DNA of 64,000 nucleotides, taken from contig NC_081412.1 in the NCBI RefSeq assembly GCF_030272615.1, positions 666,048,352-666,112,351 on the forward strand, read 5' to 3'. Origin of the DNA: Cryptomeria japonica. Its lineage: Eukaryota; Streptophyta; Pinopsida; Cupressales; Cupressaceae. The notes beneath the pieces are model-generated. The model did not search any database, was not told the DNA's origin, and was given only the letters and a program-made list of their open reading frames with translations. The translations under genes were made by a program, and so were the position numbers. Below are positions 24,001 to 36,000 of this stretch, piece by piece; the stretch's first letter is position 1; each line of letters begins with the position of its first letter.

Positions 24001-27000
24001 AGCGAATTTTCTCAAAACCTCTTTTTGCTATCAAGTTTTTGCTAGATCAAGTGTGGGATAAGGTAAAATCAAGAGGAAGTTGCCCCTAAGAGTGACTTTG
24101 AGTTGCTAGAATCCATGAAAGATGAAGGAATTGAGCCTAAGAGAGATTTTCGCTCCTGACCCTTCCAAAGGGTCCATAGCGAAAATCCTTAAAATCATCT
24201 TTTCTTCCAAAATTTGAGCAAAGCCAAGCTTGGACAAGGGTGCGAGAAGGCATTTGGATTGCCTTAGAGTGGATTTTGGTCGCCAAGAATGCAAATTTTG
24301 AAGCCAAATGATGAAAATCGCTCCTGACCCTTCCAAAGGGTCTAGGGTGAAAATTCTTCAAACACCTATTTTCCCTTGCAAAATCAAGTCAAACTTGGGT
24401 TGGATGTGAGAGGAGAAGTGTTTTCTAGCCTATTGAGGTGAATGCAACTTGAAATGATGGAGGAATAAGCCTAAATTAAGAAATTCGTTCCTGACCCTTC
24501 CAAAGGGTCCAGAGCGAATTTTCTCTAAATCACCTTTTTTCCCAATTTTGTGCCAACCTAGTGCTGACTAGGGCGAGTTTTGATGGGAGAGGTCCTCAGG
24601 AATGACTTTGACTTAGCAATGATTATCAAACTTGAAGGAATTGAGCCAAAAAGTGATTTTCGCGCCTGACCCTTCCAAAGGGTCCAGAGCGAAAATCTTA
24701 AAACCACCTATTTTCCTTGCAAGTCTAGTCAAACGTTAGGTTTTCATGGCTTGGATGGGTGCGAGGAGAGGTGTTCTTGCCCTGTTGAAGTTGATTGAGG
24801 ACAAATGATGAAGGAGTAAGCTCAAGTCAAGATTTTCGCTCCTGACCCTTCCAAAGGGTCCAGAGCGAAAATTCCAATTCCACCTATTTTCTTTGCAAGG
24901 CAAGGTAAAATTTTGATTTTTATGGCCTAGAGAGGAGTGAGGCAAGGTGTTCTAAGTCTTGGAGGTGATTTGAAGTTGAAAGGATGAGGAAATAACCCTA
25001 AAACAAGATTTTCGCTCCTGACCCTTCCAAAGGGTCCAGAGCAAAAAACCCTAAAAACACTTTTTCCTTCAAGACTTGAGTGAAACCAGGCCTGGACTAC
25101 AGTGAAAGAAGCTATTTAGAGTGCCTTGGAAAGATGTTTTACTTTCAAAAATGTGAATTTTGAGCTCAAATGAGAAATTTGCTCCTGACCCTTCTAGAGG
25201 GTCCAAGGCAAAATTCTTATAGGGCCTGTCCCTGGAAAGAGTTCTTGAACTAACTTCATTTTAATATCTTTTGTTGATGATTTAAGGTGTGAAATACTAT
25301 CTTGAAATGAATTTATTATGTCCTTAATCATCTTTTGATTTGTTTTTGCAGATGAAAGAAGATCAAGCCAAGACAAGGACCACCTTCTCCAGTCCAGCAT
25401 CAACAAGGACGACCTTCTCCGGTCGAGCATCATCAGGGACGACCTCTTCCAGTCCAGCATTTGCAGGAAAGGTACACTATCCATCCTGCACATCAAAGAC
25501 AAAGGAGGTCAGAGTAAGGGTCCGTTGGAGAAGCAGACAGTTTCAGAAGGGTTAACTAAAGTTAGCTTCTCAGCATCATCAAATTGAATATCTACCAAGT
25601 TGCAAGTGTCAAACAAGGTGGCATCCCAGTCATCACTCCTCCAGTCGGATTGGTCCACCTCAGCATGTCCAGATTCAATGTACCTAACTCCTCAAAGATG
25701 GCACAAACTTCGATGTACCTACCCCGGTTATCCATTGGTCGAATATTCTAGAGAAGACATGTGTCCAAATAATGCAATTATTTCATTGGTCAGAATTGAG
25801 TTTGTTGTAACAAACCCTAATTAGGGTTTTTATTGTAAAATCTCGGCCATTGATCTCAAATTGATCTTAGCCATTGAATTGTTTTGTGGGCACTATATAA
25901 GCCCTCGCTCCTCATTTGTAAAGGCTAATAGTTAGTTCATAGAGATTAGAATAGCTAGTAGTGAATAGTTAGAGAATAAGAAATAGTTAGAGTAGAATAG
26001 AAAGAGAAGGCAAAGATTGTTGCCAAGATGTTGTTGTAAAAGACTTGTAAAACTTCATTGAAGAAATGGTGAAATCTATGGGTCGATTCAACAATTTGCA
26101 TGGTCTCTATACTTCTCAGATTTGATTTCATGTTATTAGATGAGTGGAAGAAATGTGTTTGACTGATGGTGATATTTGTATATCCATACTACTAGCAATT
26201 TGTTGATTGCAGACTTGCATTGTGTAGTGAACTGGAATTATTCAGCTTAAGCTTAACTTCAATTGTCGCTTCTTCATTGATATGCATCAGCCTGATGGTG
26301 TCTATGCCTGTAGCAATGATCTAAACATTATAAAGCTTTCCTCCGAAGATCGCACTAACCTTGTGGAGATGGTCCTGGGATGTCAAAACAAGACTTAGTT
26401 AGAATTTCATCAAAGGTTATTCATTGCTCCTACATTCTTAGTGTCAGAATTAGATCCTTTCCTCACCCTCTTCCTTTTCTTTTTTAAAAAAAAATCTAGA
26501 CTAATGAAATCCTGTGTTCCAGCAATATTCAAAGCAAATCAGACGTTCAGTCATCAAGTGTAAGTCCACTTGTGATTCTAGCAAAATCACATCATACCAC
26601 AAAGAGCTTATCCACGAGTAGAGAACCTACATACAAGAACCTTGGAGTTACCCCGACTGATCCTTCGGCGAGATCTTCAGCAGTCGGGAAACTTTACTCA
26701 AGAGAGGATAAGGTACCTTTAGGTATTTTATTCTGTGTTCGCATGTGTATGAAAAACACATCAACAGGTAGCAAAATGGAAAATAGTGTTGACCACCACA
26801 CCTACAAGTAGTGCCGCACCTGCCAGTACCACTGTTGCCCTTGCTAGTGCTAGTGTTGTTGCACCTGCCAATGCCATTGTTGCCACACTTGCTAGTGCCA
26901 ATGTTGCCGCACCTGCTAGTGTCGCCACCTTGGAGGTGCTAGTAGCCATCGATGCTACAGTCACACTAGACAGGCAGGAAGGACCAGAGGCAAGGGTGGA

Positions 27001-30000
27001 TAATTGGTTGAGCTAGTATGAGGAGGCACCGATCGCCCCTCCCCCACCATCACCTAGATTTCTGAAGGACTTGGAAGTTTTGCCAGTTGCAGAAGAGGAA
27101 ACCGTGCATTTGGTAGTTGCAGGAGTGGAGCATGAAGTGGGGCAATGTAATAGAGAGTCCACGGTGAGATGGAGCATGAAGTAAGGGAGCATACAGTCCA
27201 TGCTATTGAGTTGGTAGCGATAGTATAGGTAGAGGAGTTGAGTGGCCATACCACACTAGAGATTGCCATTGGTTCTTAGCTAATCAAGCCGAAGGCCAAG
27301 ATACCAGATGATGAGGATGTAGAGTTCTCTAGCAAGGATGGGACACAAGACTTCAACATCCGGGTTTCTAAACTTGATTGTGATGATGTTTTGGGAATAG
27401 TGCAGAGATACTTGTCCCAACTGGAGGATATTACCTTGGTGACATGAGGTGGCAAAGATGTCACAATAGTTGAGAAGATTCTAAGTTTTATGCAGCGAGG
27501 ATGGATTTCTTCTGTTGTTTTACATCTCATGGATGGCTTGCTACGACCCACTACAGTGGGTAAGCATGGTCAAGTACTTCTGCACTCCATGGCATGGAGA
27601 ATTGCTTCTAGGATGTCTTTTACTAGATGTAGTGAGCACACACTTCCCTCGAGGCAACTGAGACGGTGAAGGCTATAGCATTTGCATAGGCGGAGGCTGC
27701 TTGGGAGACTATGAGGAGGGAGTGGCTTAGATGGCACTTGTGCAAGAGCAACTTGCTCAACAGATACAACTCACCACCTCGAAGCGACATTGTTGTATGA
27801 CTTTGGAGGACCAGATGGAGCACCATTAGATTGTCTTGATAGGGAAGGATACCAGGTTGGCAGAACTAGAGGTGTGTTAGAAGCCATGGCTCGAGATGTG
27901 GAGAAGTACAAGAAGAATTTGAAGGAAGCCATGCACATGGTGAAGAAGTCATGGGAATGCGATCTACAACACCGTACAGAGTAAGTGCAACGGCTTCACA
28001 AGAGGTTTTCTATTTTGGGGGTACATCCATTTCCATGTCTCCCATTGGTTCATGGATGTCCTCTCACCCTCCCATTTCTTAGTAATTTTGTGTTGTCGAA
28101 CCTCATTTTTTTTTTGTCTTCTGAAAGACTTCTTTTTTGGGGTACTGATGTATTCATAAGTTTTGCCATAATTAATAAATAATGTTTTGTCAAGGAATAA
28201 TTGGTCATGTAATGAACAATTTGTTTCCAAGTAGTTGGTAGTTGGCGATGGTTGGTACTCTTAACCAACTATCAAGTGCTATATATACTTCATGGTTGCT
28301 ATTATTATTGCTGTACACATTACATATTCTGTAAATAAAGACATATTTTTGGCCATGATCTGATGTTATTTACTATTATGCTATATTGCTATTTGATACA
28401 ATTTTGTTACTTGTTTACTCTGCGTAATATTAAGTAGTTCCTTTTGGGAGTAAACAGAGTTTTTTTAAAGGTCATAGATGCATGTCATGCTTCTAATCCT
28501 CATCTTAATAACACAAGGAGATATGTAGGATATTGTTCAAATGTTGGGTCAATCCAAATTAGTCTTTTACATTCACAAGTGTTGAGGAAATAAAGATGAG
28601 AGAAAACTTGTCTTAAATTACAAACCTTGCAATCTCCAATCATTGGTTGAGATAACCTACATTTTGAATTAAGGACAAAGATATATGTCCTGAGATAATA
28701 TCAAGTAGCTTAGTGAAAGGTGGATTATGATCATTGTATGTTGTGAAGAGTTGTGGAATAAAATTCTAATAAGAAAAGTAGATGTTTGAAATATTGTTGG
28801 TGTTAGAAAGATGAAGTGTGGAGGTGGAGGAAAAGGATGCTGATAGGCAGAACCTTTTAACTTTGACAAACATGACAATGGGGAGGTTTGAGGAGCAAAT
28901 GAACCCAAGGGAAAGGTACCAAGGTAATAGAAACCCCAAAATTTTGGACAAAGCCAAAAACCAACTCCAAGACCTTGACACAAATTTTTTGACATTTTGA
29001 TATTTTAGGTGAGTGACAAGAACATTAAGGGAGGAAAGGTAAACATTAAGCACAAATTTGACCAAGGGGGCCGGTCCCATTTAAGGAATTCTTTGTTTAG
29101 TTATCGATGATGGGTAAAGTAAAGCTAAGACACCAAAGGGGGTACCTGTTGTGACATTTTCACACATCGCTCCATTGCAAATGGGGACCCCCACTTTTTT
29201 TCTGTTTTCTAGGATAGTTGTTGAGTCTTTTAAGCTGTTAGCCTTCCATCTCCTCATTTCCATTTTCTTCCCTTCATTTCTTCCCTTCCCTAAACCTCTC
29301 CATCCCCTAACCTACCTTCCTCTAACCTTCATTCCCCACCTTCAACTCCTTTACTATCTCCCACTTACCATTTCCTACCATTCATCATCTTCATTACCTT
29401 CACCCCGCTATCACTTCCATCTCTTTCCACTCCCCACACCTTCTGACCTTCTATCTTTACTACCTTTCATTACCCCCACTTCATGTTTATCTCCTATATT
29501 ATATCTCCCACCTACCACTTCCTACATCTTCTAACCTACATTCCACATCTCACACCCTCATCCCATTTTCCTTACCCCTTACTCCCTTAACCTACCTATC
29601 AACCACCCTCACTATCTATACTCCCTTATCCTAATCCTCACTTCCTACCCACCTCCTACCCCCTTCATACCCATTAACACCCTACACCCAACCCCTTGCT
29701 ACTCCTTAAAACTCTCCGCAGCTCCTAACCTACCCCTCTTACCACCTACCCTACCTCCCATGGCTTTCCCTTTACTTCCTTACCCTTCTTTATTCCCTTT
29801 CCTAACCCCTTATGACTCCCACCGTAGCACTTATCCTACCCATTTCACCTCATAAGCTTTGGTTCCTCCTCTTTATTCCCTTTCCTAACCCCTTATGACT
29901 CCCACCGTAGCACTTATCATACCCATTTCACCTCATAAACTTTGGTTCCTCCTCTCACTACCATGCAACACATGCTTGGGCCCACCACAAACTTTAATCA

Positions 30001-33000
30001 TAGAGATTTTAGAAGTTGTTTTTTAAAAGCATTGTAATTTCCTTTGACTTCCCTTGAGCCACCGTGGTATTGCTTGGGCCCACCGAAACTTTGGAAAGAA
30101 GGTAAAAGTTTTAAGGCTTTTTTAAAAAAGAAAACATCCACCTCACCATTTCCTTGCAAGGTGTGGAGCTAAAGATAAGGAAGCTGGCCTTTGAAATAAA
30201 AGACGTGTCCCTTAAACAAAATATTTGGGATTTAAATTCAAAATCGGAGGGTGTATATTTATTACAAAGCAGAATCAGATTTAGAACAAGATATTGAAGG
30301 ATATCAAGTTTCCCGCAAATTGATAGCAGAATTAGGTTAATTCAAGGGTGAATTTATTCGTCGGAGTGCAAGTCTTGGGTTCCTGAATACAAGTGGAGGT
30401 GAGATTTCCACCATAATGCAAGTCTGTCTAATCTCCACCAAGACAAAAAACTGAGTTGTTCATGACTAAAGAGGGAGGCCTACCTGGTACAAGGCAATTC
30501 AAATCAATCCAAAAAAAAGTAGTATATAAGTACGAATCTGAGCATACAAATCAGAATTTAAAGACAGGTATTGAATAAGGGAGAGGCCAATTTTGTTAAA
30601 ATCAAATCAGACCTGAGAAGGAGGAGGTTCTTGGAGGAAACATAGGACATTCATGCCTAGATTTGAGTGCTTTGTTTCATCATTTTTGACTGTTTTCCAG
30701 ATCTGAAGCAACATTTCTATAACTTCCAAGGTATGATTGAACAATCAAGATGCTAATGACTCGATATCGAAGGCATAGAGGGCAACTGTGAATGAGAAAC
30801 AACTGGATTACATACAAATCTGAGTGGGTTTCAGTATCAACATCATCAGTTCCAGATTTTCAAACATCATGGGAATTTTTAGAGAAACAATTGTTATGAA
30901 TTGTTTATATGATGAAATTTATTTACAACTTCCTTTTGAAGAATGATTTCATAAAAAGTAATTTTTTGGAAGCAACATTTCTATAACTTCCAAGGTATGA
31001 TTGAACAATCAAGATGCTAATGACTCGATATCGAAGGCATAGATGGCAACTGTGAATGAGAAACAACTGGATTACATACAAATCTGAGTGGGTTTCAGTA
31101 TCAACATCATCAGTTCCAGATTTTCAAACATCATGGGAATTGTTAGAGAAACAATTGTTATGAATTGTTTATATGATGAAATTTATTTACAACTTCCTTT
31201 TGAAGAATGATTTCATAAAAAGTAATTTTAAATGCAAGATTATGAACTAACGTTTTCATTGTCACAATTCTGTTCTTGCATTCACAATCATGATTCATAA
31301 GTGTTTCTCAACCATGCAATGAAAAATAGTTCAACCGCTTGGAGGTCTTCACAAGGCAAGTGATCAAAATCTGATCAAGTGCAATTGCTTGTGCAAATGG
31401 AGCACAAAGCAATGATTTGCCTAAGGTCAATGAGGCAATCAAAAGTTGGTCAAACGAATCTGCTCATACAAATGAAGGTGAAATTGTCGATTGGGCAAAT
31501 GAAGCCCTTAAGACCGATTTGATTTGTTGCTGCATGGAGATCAAAACTTGATCAATCCAATCAACTAGTACAAATGAAGCCCTTAAGGCCGATCTACCTA
31601 GGAGCTGCAATACAATCGAGGTTCGATCAAATACATCAATTAGTACAACTCGTTCTAGGTTAGAACACCACCCGTTCTAGACTAGAACATCAATCATTCC
31701 AAGCTAGAACACTATCAGTTATAGGCTAGAACCATCTCGTCCTTTGACCAAGACAACCCGTTCTAGGCTAGAACCATTTCGTCCTTTGACCAAAGCTACC
31801 GTTCTAGGCTAGAACAAGATCTGTCTAAGGCAATGACACTATTCGTCCAAGGCAATGACAGGGTTCATCCTAAGCAAAGACAATCAGCGATCTAAGGATT
31901 AGCACCTCCTTTGCTACATGAAAATCAATGCAGATCAAACTTGTTCCAGACCTGAAAATCATTAAATCAGGCAGAAAAGATGAGAAATCAGACATAAATC
32001 AGGTTTGAAATGGGCTCGTTTCATGATCTTTACACAAAATCAAGACTCAAATCGGTGAAGAATCACGCTAAAGAAGGGAAATCAGACTCAAAATCAGATG
32101 TTTGCATGATCAGAAAATTCATTTTCAGACTTATAGAAGGTAGAAAGAAGCATGATTAAGTACTTTTTAGAATGGCTTGATTCAAGTTTTGTTGTTTTCA
32201 GGTTTGATGCAAGTAAAATGAGCATGCAAAGGAATGTGAGGAAGGTCAAGGATTCAAGGCGTGGAAGATTTAACCTCAATGGTGGCCGCAGTGAATGCAA
32301 AGAACATGATCAGCATGATGATACATTAACACACATCAATTGCAACATGTTATGAAGATCAGCTCCAAGATGAAGGAACATCACCTCACATACAATATCG
32401 AGATTTCATCACCTAGGCAAAGGCAAGGGCCAAGAACATGATCAGGATGATGATACATTGCGACACTTCAAGTCTCAGAAGGATACAAGGAGGCTGCTCT
32501 AAGGAAAGGAATTCACAAAGAACACACAAGGGGGGTAGGATCAATGCATTTCAAGGCACGATGAGGATCAAGCATAGGCAAGACAAGGTCTACATCAAAT
32601 GCAACACTAAGGCAGAATTCCCAAACAAGAGATGAAAGGTGTAAATGTAAATAGACTGTGATGACTTTCAGAACAATCAGAATTCTGAGACAATGAATTT
32701 ATACTGTTATTGTTTGATATGAAGAAATATAAAACTGATTTTTATGTCTTATCAGTTTGCCTCTGTAGATACGAAGACCAAGCAATTATATGTATTCTCC
32801 CTTTCACCGCATGTATCGTACTTATTGTCTTATTCAATAATGGGAGGCGGATATATATCTTTTGTCTTCATTGGATCGTGCCTCCATAGGGGGTCGCGAT
32901 CCTATGTGGAACCACGTGGTTCCACATAGGGTTGTGACCCCTGTGTGGAGCCACGATCCTTCTACACCGGCGGAATTACTTTAAACCAAACATCACATTT

Positions 33001-36000
33001 AGCAAACTAATATGTTAGTTTAATACTAACTTAATTAAATCCCAATAAATCGCAAGTAACATAAAATCGAATTTCTGGGTGCTAATAATCAGATTACGAT
33101 TTTATTTAGAGTTACGACTGAGACTAATTTTAACACTCCCTCTTAGTCTTAGGAGTATAGATCTAAAACTTAATTTAGCTCAACACTAATCTCATGATAA
33201 TTACATCACCTAGGTGTGAAGAATCATCCTGTGATTCTAAGGATATACTCACTTTGATATCCAATTTTAAGTATCAGCCTGTGATACTAAGGATATACTC
33301 ACTTTGATATCCTTGTTTTAAGTATCAGCCTGTGATACTAAGGATATACTCACTTTGATATCCTTGTTATAGTATGTGCACTGACATTAATCCACTTACA
33401 TAATGTCTACTATAACTTATCATATTACTGATATTCAAATTGTCTGATTTTCAGTTTATATGATCTTCCAAACATTTATAAGATCGTCACCTTACAATGT
33501 TAAAATACAAGTGTTCATTAACTAAAGAATCGTCATCCTTTAGGAATGAACACAGGGAAAGGTTACATACTTCATATACTCAAATATATAACCAAGAAGT
33601 TTACATAATTTTAGACATCAATTACATTTTAACCATACCAAGATACCCCCTGAAGTGATCAATTTTCACTCTTGCTAGGGGTTTGGTGAGAATGTCAGTT
33701 GTCTGATCTCCTGTATTGACATATTCCAGTCTTATTACCTTTCTCTCTGTCATGTCTCTTACATAGTGATATGGGATCTCAATGTGCTTGGATCTATCAT
33801 GGAAAACTGGATTCACTGAAAGTTTAATGCAGCTCCGATTGTCACAATGAATGATAGTAGGCTTCAGACTTTCACCAAACAGTCCTACTATCAATTTTCT
33901 CAACCATATGGCTTCCTTAGCTGCCATGGATGCAGCTATATATTCAGCTTCTGTGGAGCTTTGAGCTACGGATGATTGTTTTCTACAGATCCAAGATACC
34001 ATAGCCGATCCTAAGCCGAAACAACATCCTGAAGTGCTCTTCCTGTCTATCACGCTTCCAGCCCAGTCTGAATCAGAGTATCCATGTAGGTTCAATGCAG
34101 TGTGTTCATAATGCAGTCCATAGTCCAAGGTACCTTGTAGATATCTCAATATATGCTTTACTGCAACCAAATGTATTTCTTTGGGTTCAACCATGTGTTG
34201 GCTGAGTGCATTTACTGCATAACATATATCAGGTCTGGTATTGACTAGGTACATTAATGATCCAATAATCTGTCTGTATAATGTTGAATCTGCAAATTTG
34301 GAATCTGCTATAGCTTCTTTTAGCTTATGTAGGTTTGTTTCCATAGGAGATGACATTGGCTTACAATCTACGAAACCCGGGGACGCGTCCCCTACCTGAA
34401 AACCCCCGTCCCAGTCCCGGGGACGTTTCGGGGACTTGGGGACGGCCAGGGGACGTCCCCCCCCCGTCCCCAAATTGTCAAAATTTTGAGGGGACGTCCC
34501 CGAAACGGGGGGACGGCTTCCCTAGCTGTGGGGGACGTCCGTACGTCCCGGGGACGGCTGGGGACGGATTGGGGACGTCCCAGCCGTCCCGGGGACGGCC
34601 AAACGTCCCCCACATCTAGGGCTAGGGAAAAATATTAAAATAAAAAAAGTCGTATTTTCAAATTTTTTTTAATGATGTTTTTTGCATAATTGAGGGAGTG
34701 AAATATCTCATGAAGGGTTTTTTGCCAATAGAAAAATAACACCCGATGCCTATATAAAATAATAAAAGTATTTTTGGCCTCGCGGGGCGCTGCCCCTTGA
34801 CCCCGCAAGGGGCGATGCCCCTTGACCCCAAGTTGGGGGCGCTGCCCCCAAACCCCCGTCAAAAAATATAGGGGGGAACTGCGCTGATGGAAGTAGTGAA
34901 AATTTAACCTCTGAGTCTGATTAGGCTCCATTATGTATTTTATTTCTTTAATATCTATTATGATATGCATATTGACAATGTGAATGAATTGAAATTCTGA
35001 ATTATGAGTGCATATTGAGTATTGAGTCTATTGATAATGTTGTATGTTCGATGTTTGCATTCTAAAATGCTTTCATAGTATCATACACATGCTATATCCA
35101 TGTTTTCATATGAATATAATGTATAGATGCATGCTTTATCCATGTTTTCATATGAACATTTAGAATTTTCCTATATATTTTAAATTTTCCCTATATTTTA
35201 TACAGCCGTCCCCTTTGCCGTCCCCCCCCGTCCCCAAATTTGGCAAAAAAATTTGCCGTCCCGGAAACTCGTCCCCCCGTCCCCCCGTTCCCCCGTCCCG
35301 GAAACTTGGGGTAACGTAGCTTACAATTCATCATTCCAAATCTCTTCAGAATGTCAATGGTATATTTACCTTGATTTAGATAAATACCATCTGGTTTTTG
35401 CCATACTTCTAATCCAAGGAAATAATGGAGTAGACCTAAATCCTTCATCTCAATCTCTGAAGCTAGTTCTTGTTTGCATTTTGCAATGAGATGATCTTCG
35501 CCTGTAATTAATAAGTCATCTACATATAATATGAGTATCAACATTTCACCTTTGATTATTTTGAAATACAGATTTGGATCAGCAATGTTCTTAGAGAAAC
35601 CTATCTCTAATAAGTAACTGTCAATTCTTTCGTACCATGCTCTGGGAGCTTGGTTTAATCCATACAGTGCTTTCTCTAACTTGCATACATGTGTTTTAGC
35701 ATTATTTACCTCAAATCCCTCAGGTTGCTCTAGATATACTTCTTCTTCAATTGTTCCATTCAAAAATGCAGTTTTTACATCCATTTGATGAACTTTCCAT
35801 CCTTTAGATGCTGCTATAGCTAGGATTGTTCTGACAGAAGTGTATCGTGCAACAAGTGCAAATGTTTCTTCATAGTCAATTCCTTCCTTCTATGAGAAGC
35901 CTCGAGCAACAAATCTTGCCTTATGTTTTTCTATACTGCCATCAGCAACATGCTTAATTTTAAAGAGCCATTTAGAAGATACAACTGATTTTCCTTTAGG

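Larger units (their letters stand above)
22215..26766 (+). repeat. Solo LTR A, 4552 bp, with target duplication GGTAG
   Basis: Begins TGTTGTGACATATTCACACA and ends AACACATCAACA, flanked by GGTAG at 22210-22214 and 26767-26771. The first 50 bp contain a perfect hairpin CCCCATT-GCA-AATGGGG. A TATA box lies at 25894. The 5' and 3' ends match solo LTR B. It has no PBS, polypurine tract or internal domain, so it is a recombination product. The U3 part holds the hairpin array (22738-25225). Confidence 0.9.

Noticed and set aside
22627-25000. Many short antisense frames with [12 protein letters not shown]
   Set aside because: Shadows of the hairpin core; spacing is not a constant multiple of three and stops fall between copies.
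22738-25225. CRISPR-like array of palindromic repeats
   Set aside because: Plant nuclear context, spacers about 130-140 bp and related to each other, no cas genes; it is a tandem repeat in an LTR.
29250-29700. Interstitial telomere array
   Set aside because: Only scattered CCCTAA words in a C/T/A-rich tract; no tandem CCCTAAA run.
34392-34619. Open frames on both strands in the GC-rich block
   Set aside because: Made of GGGGACG/CGTCCCC subterminal repeats of the hAT-like element.
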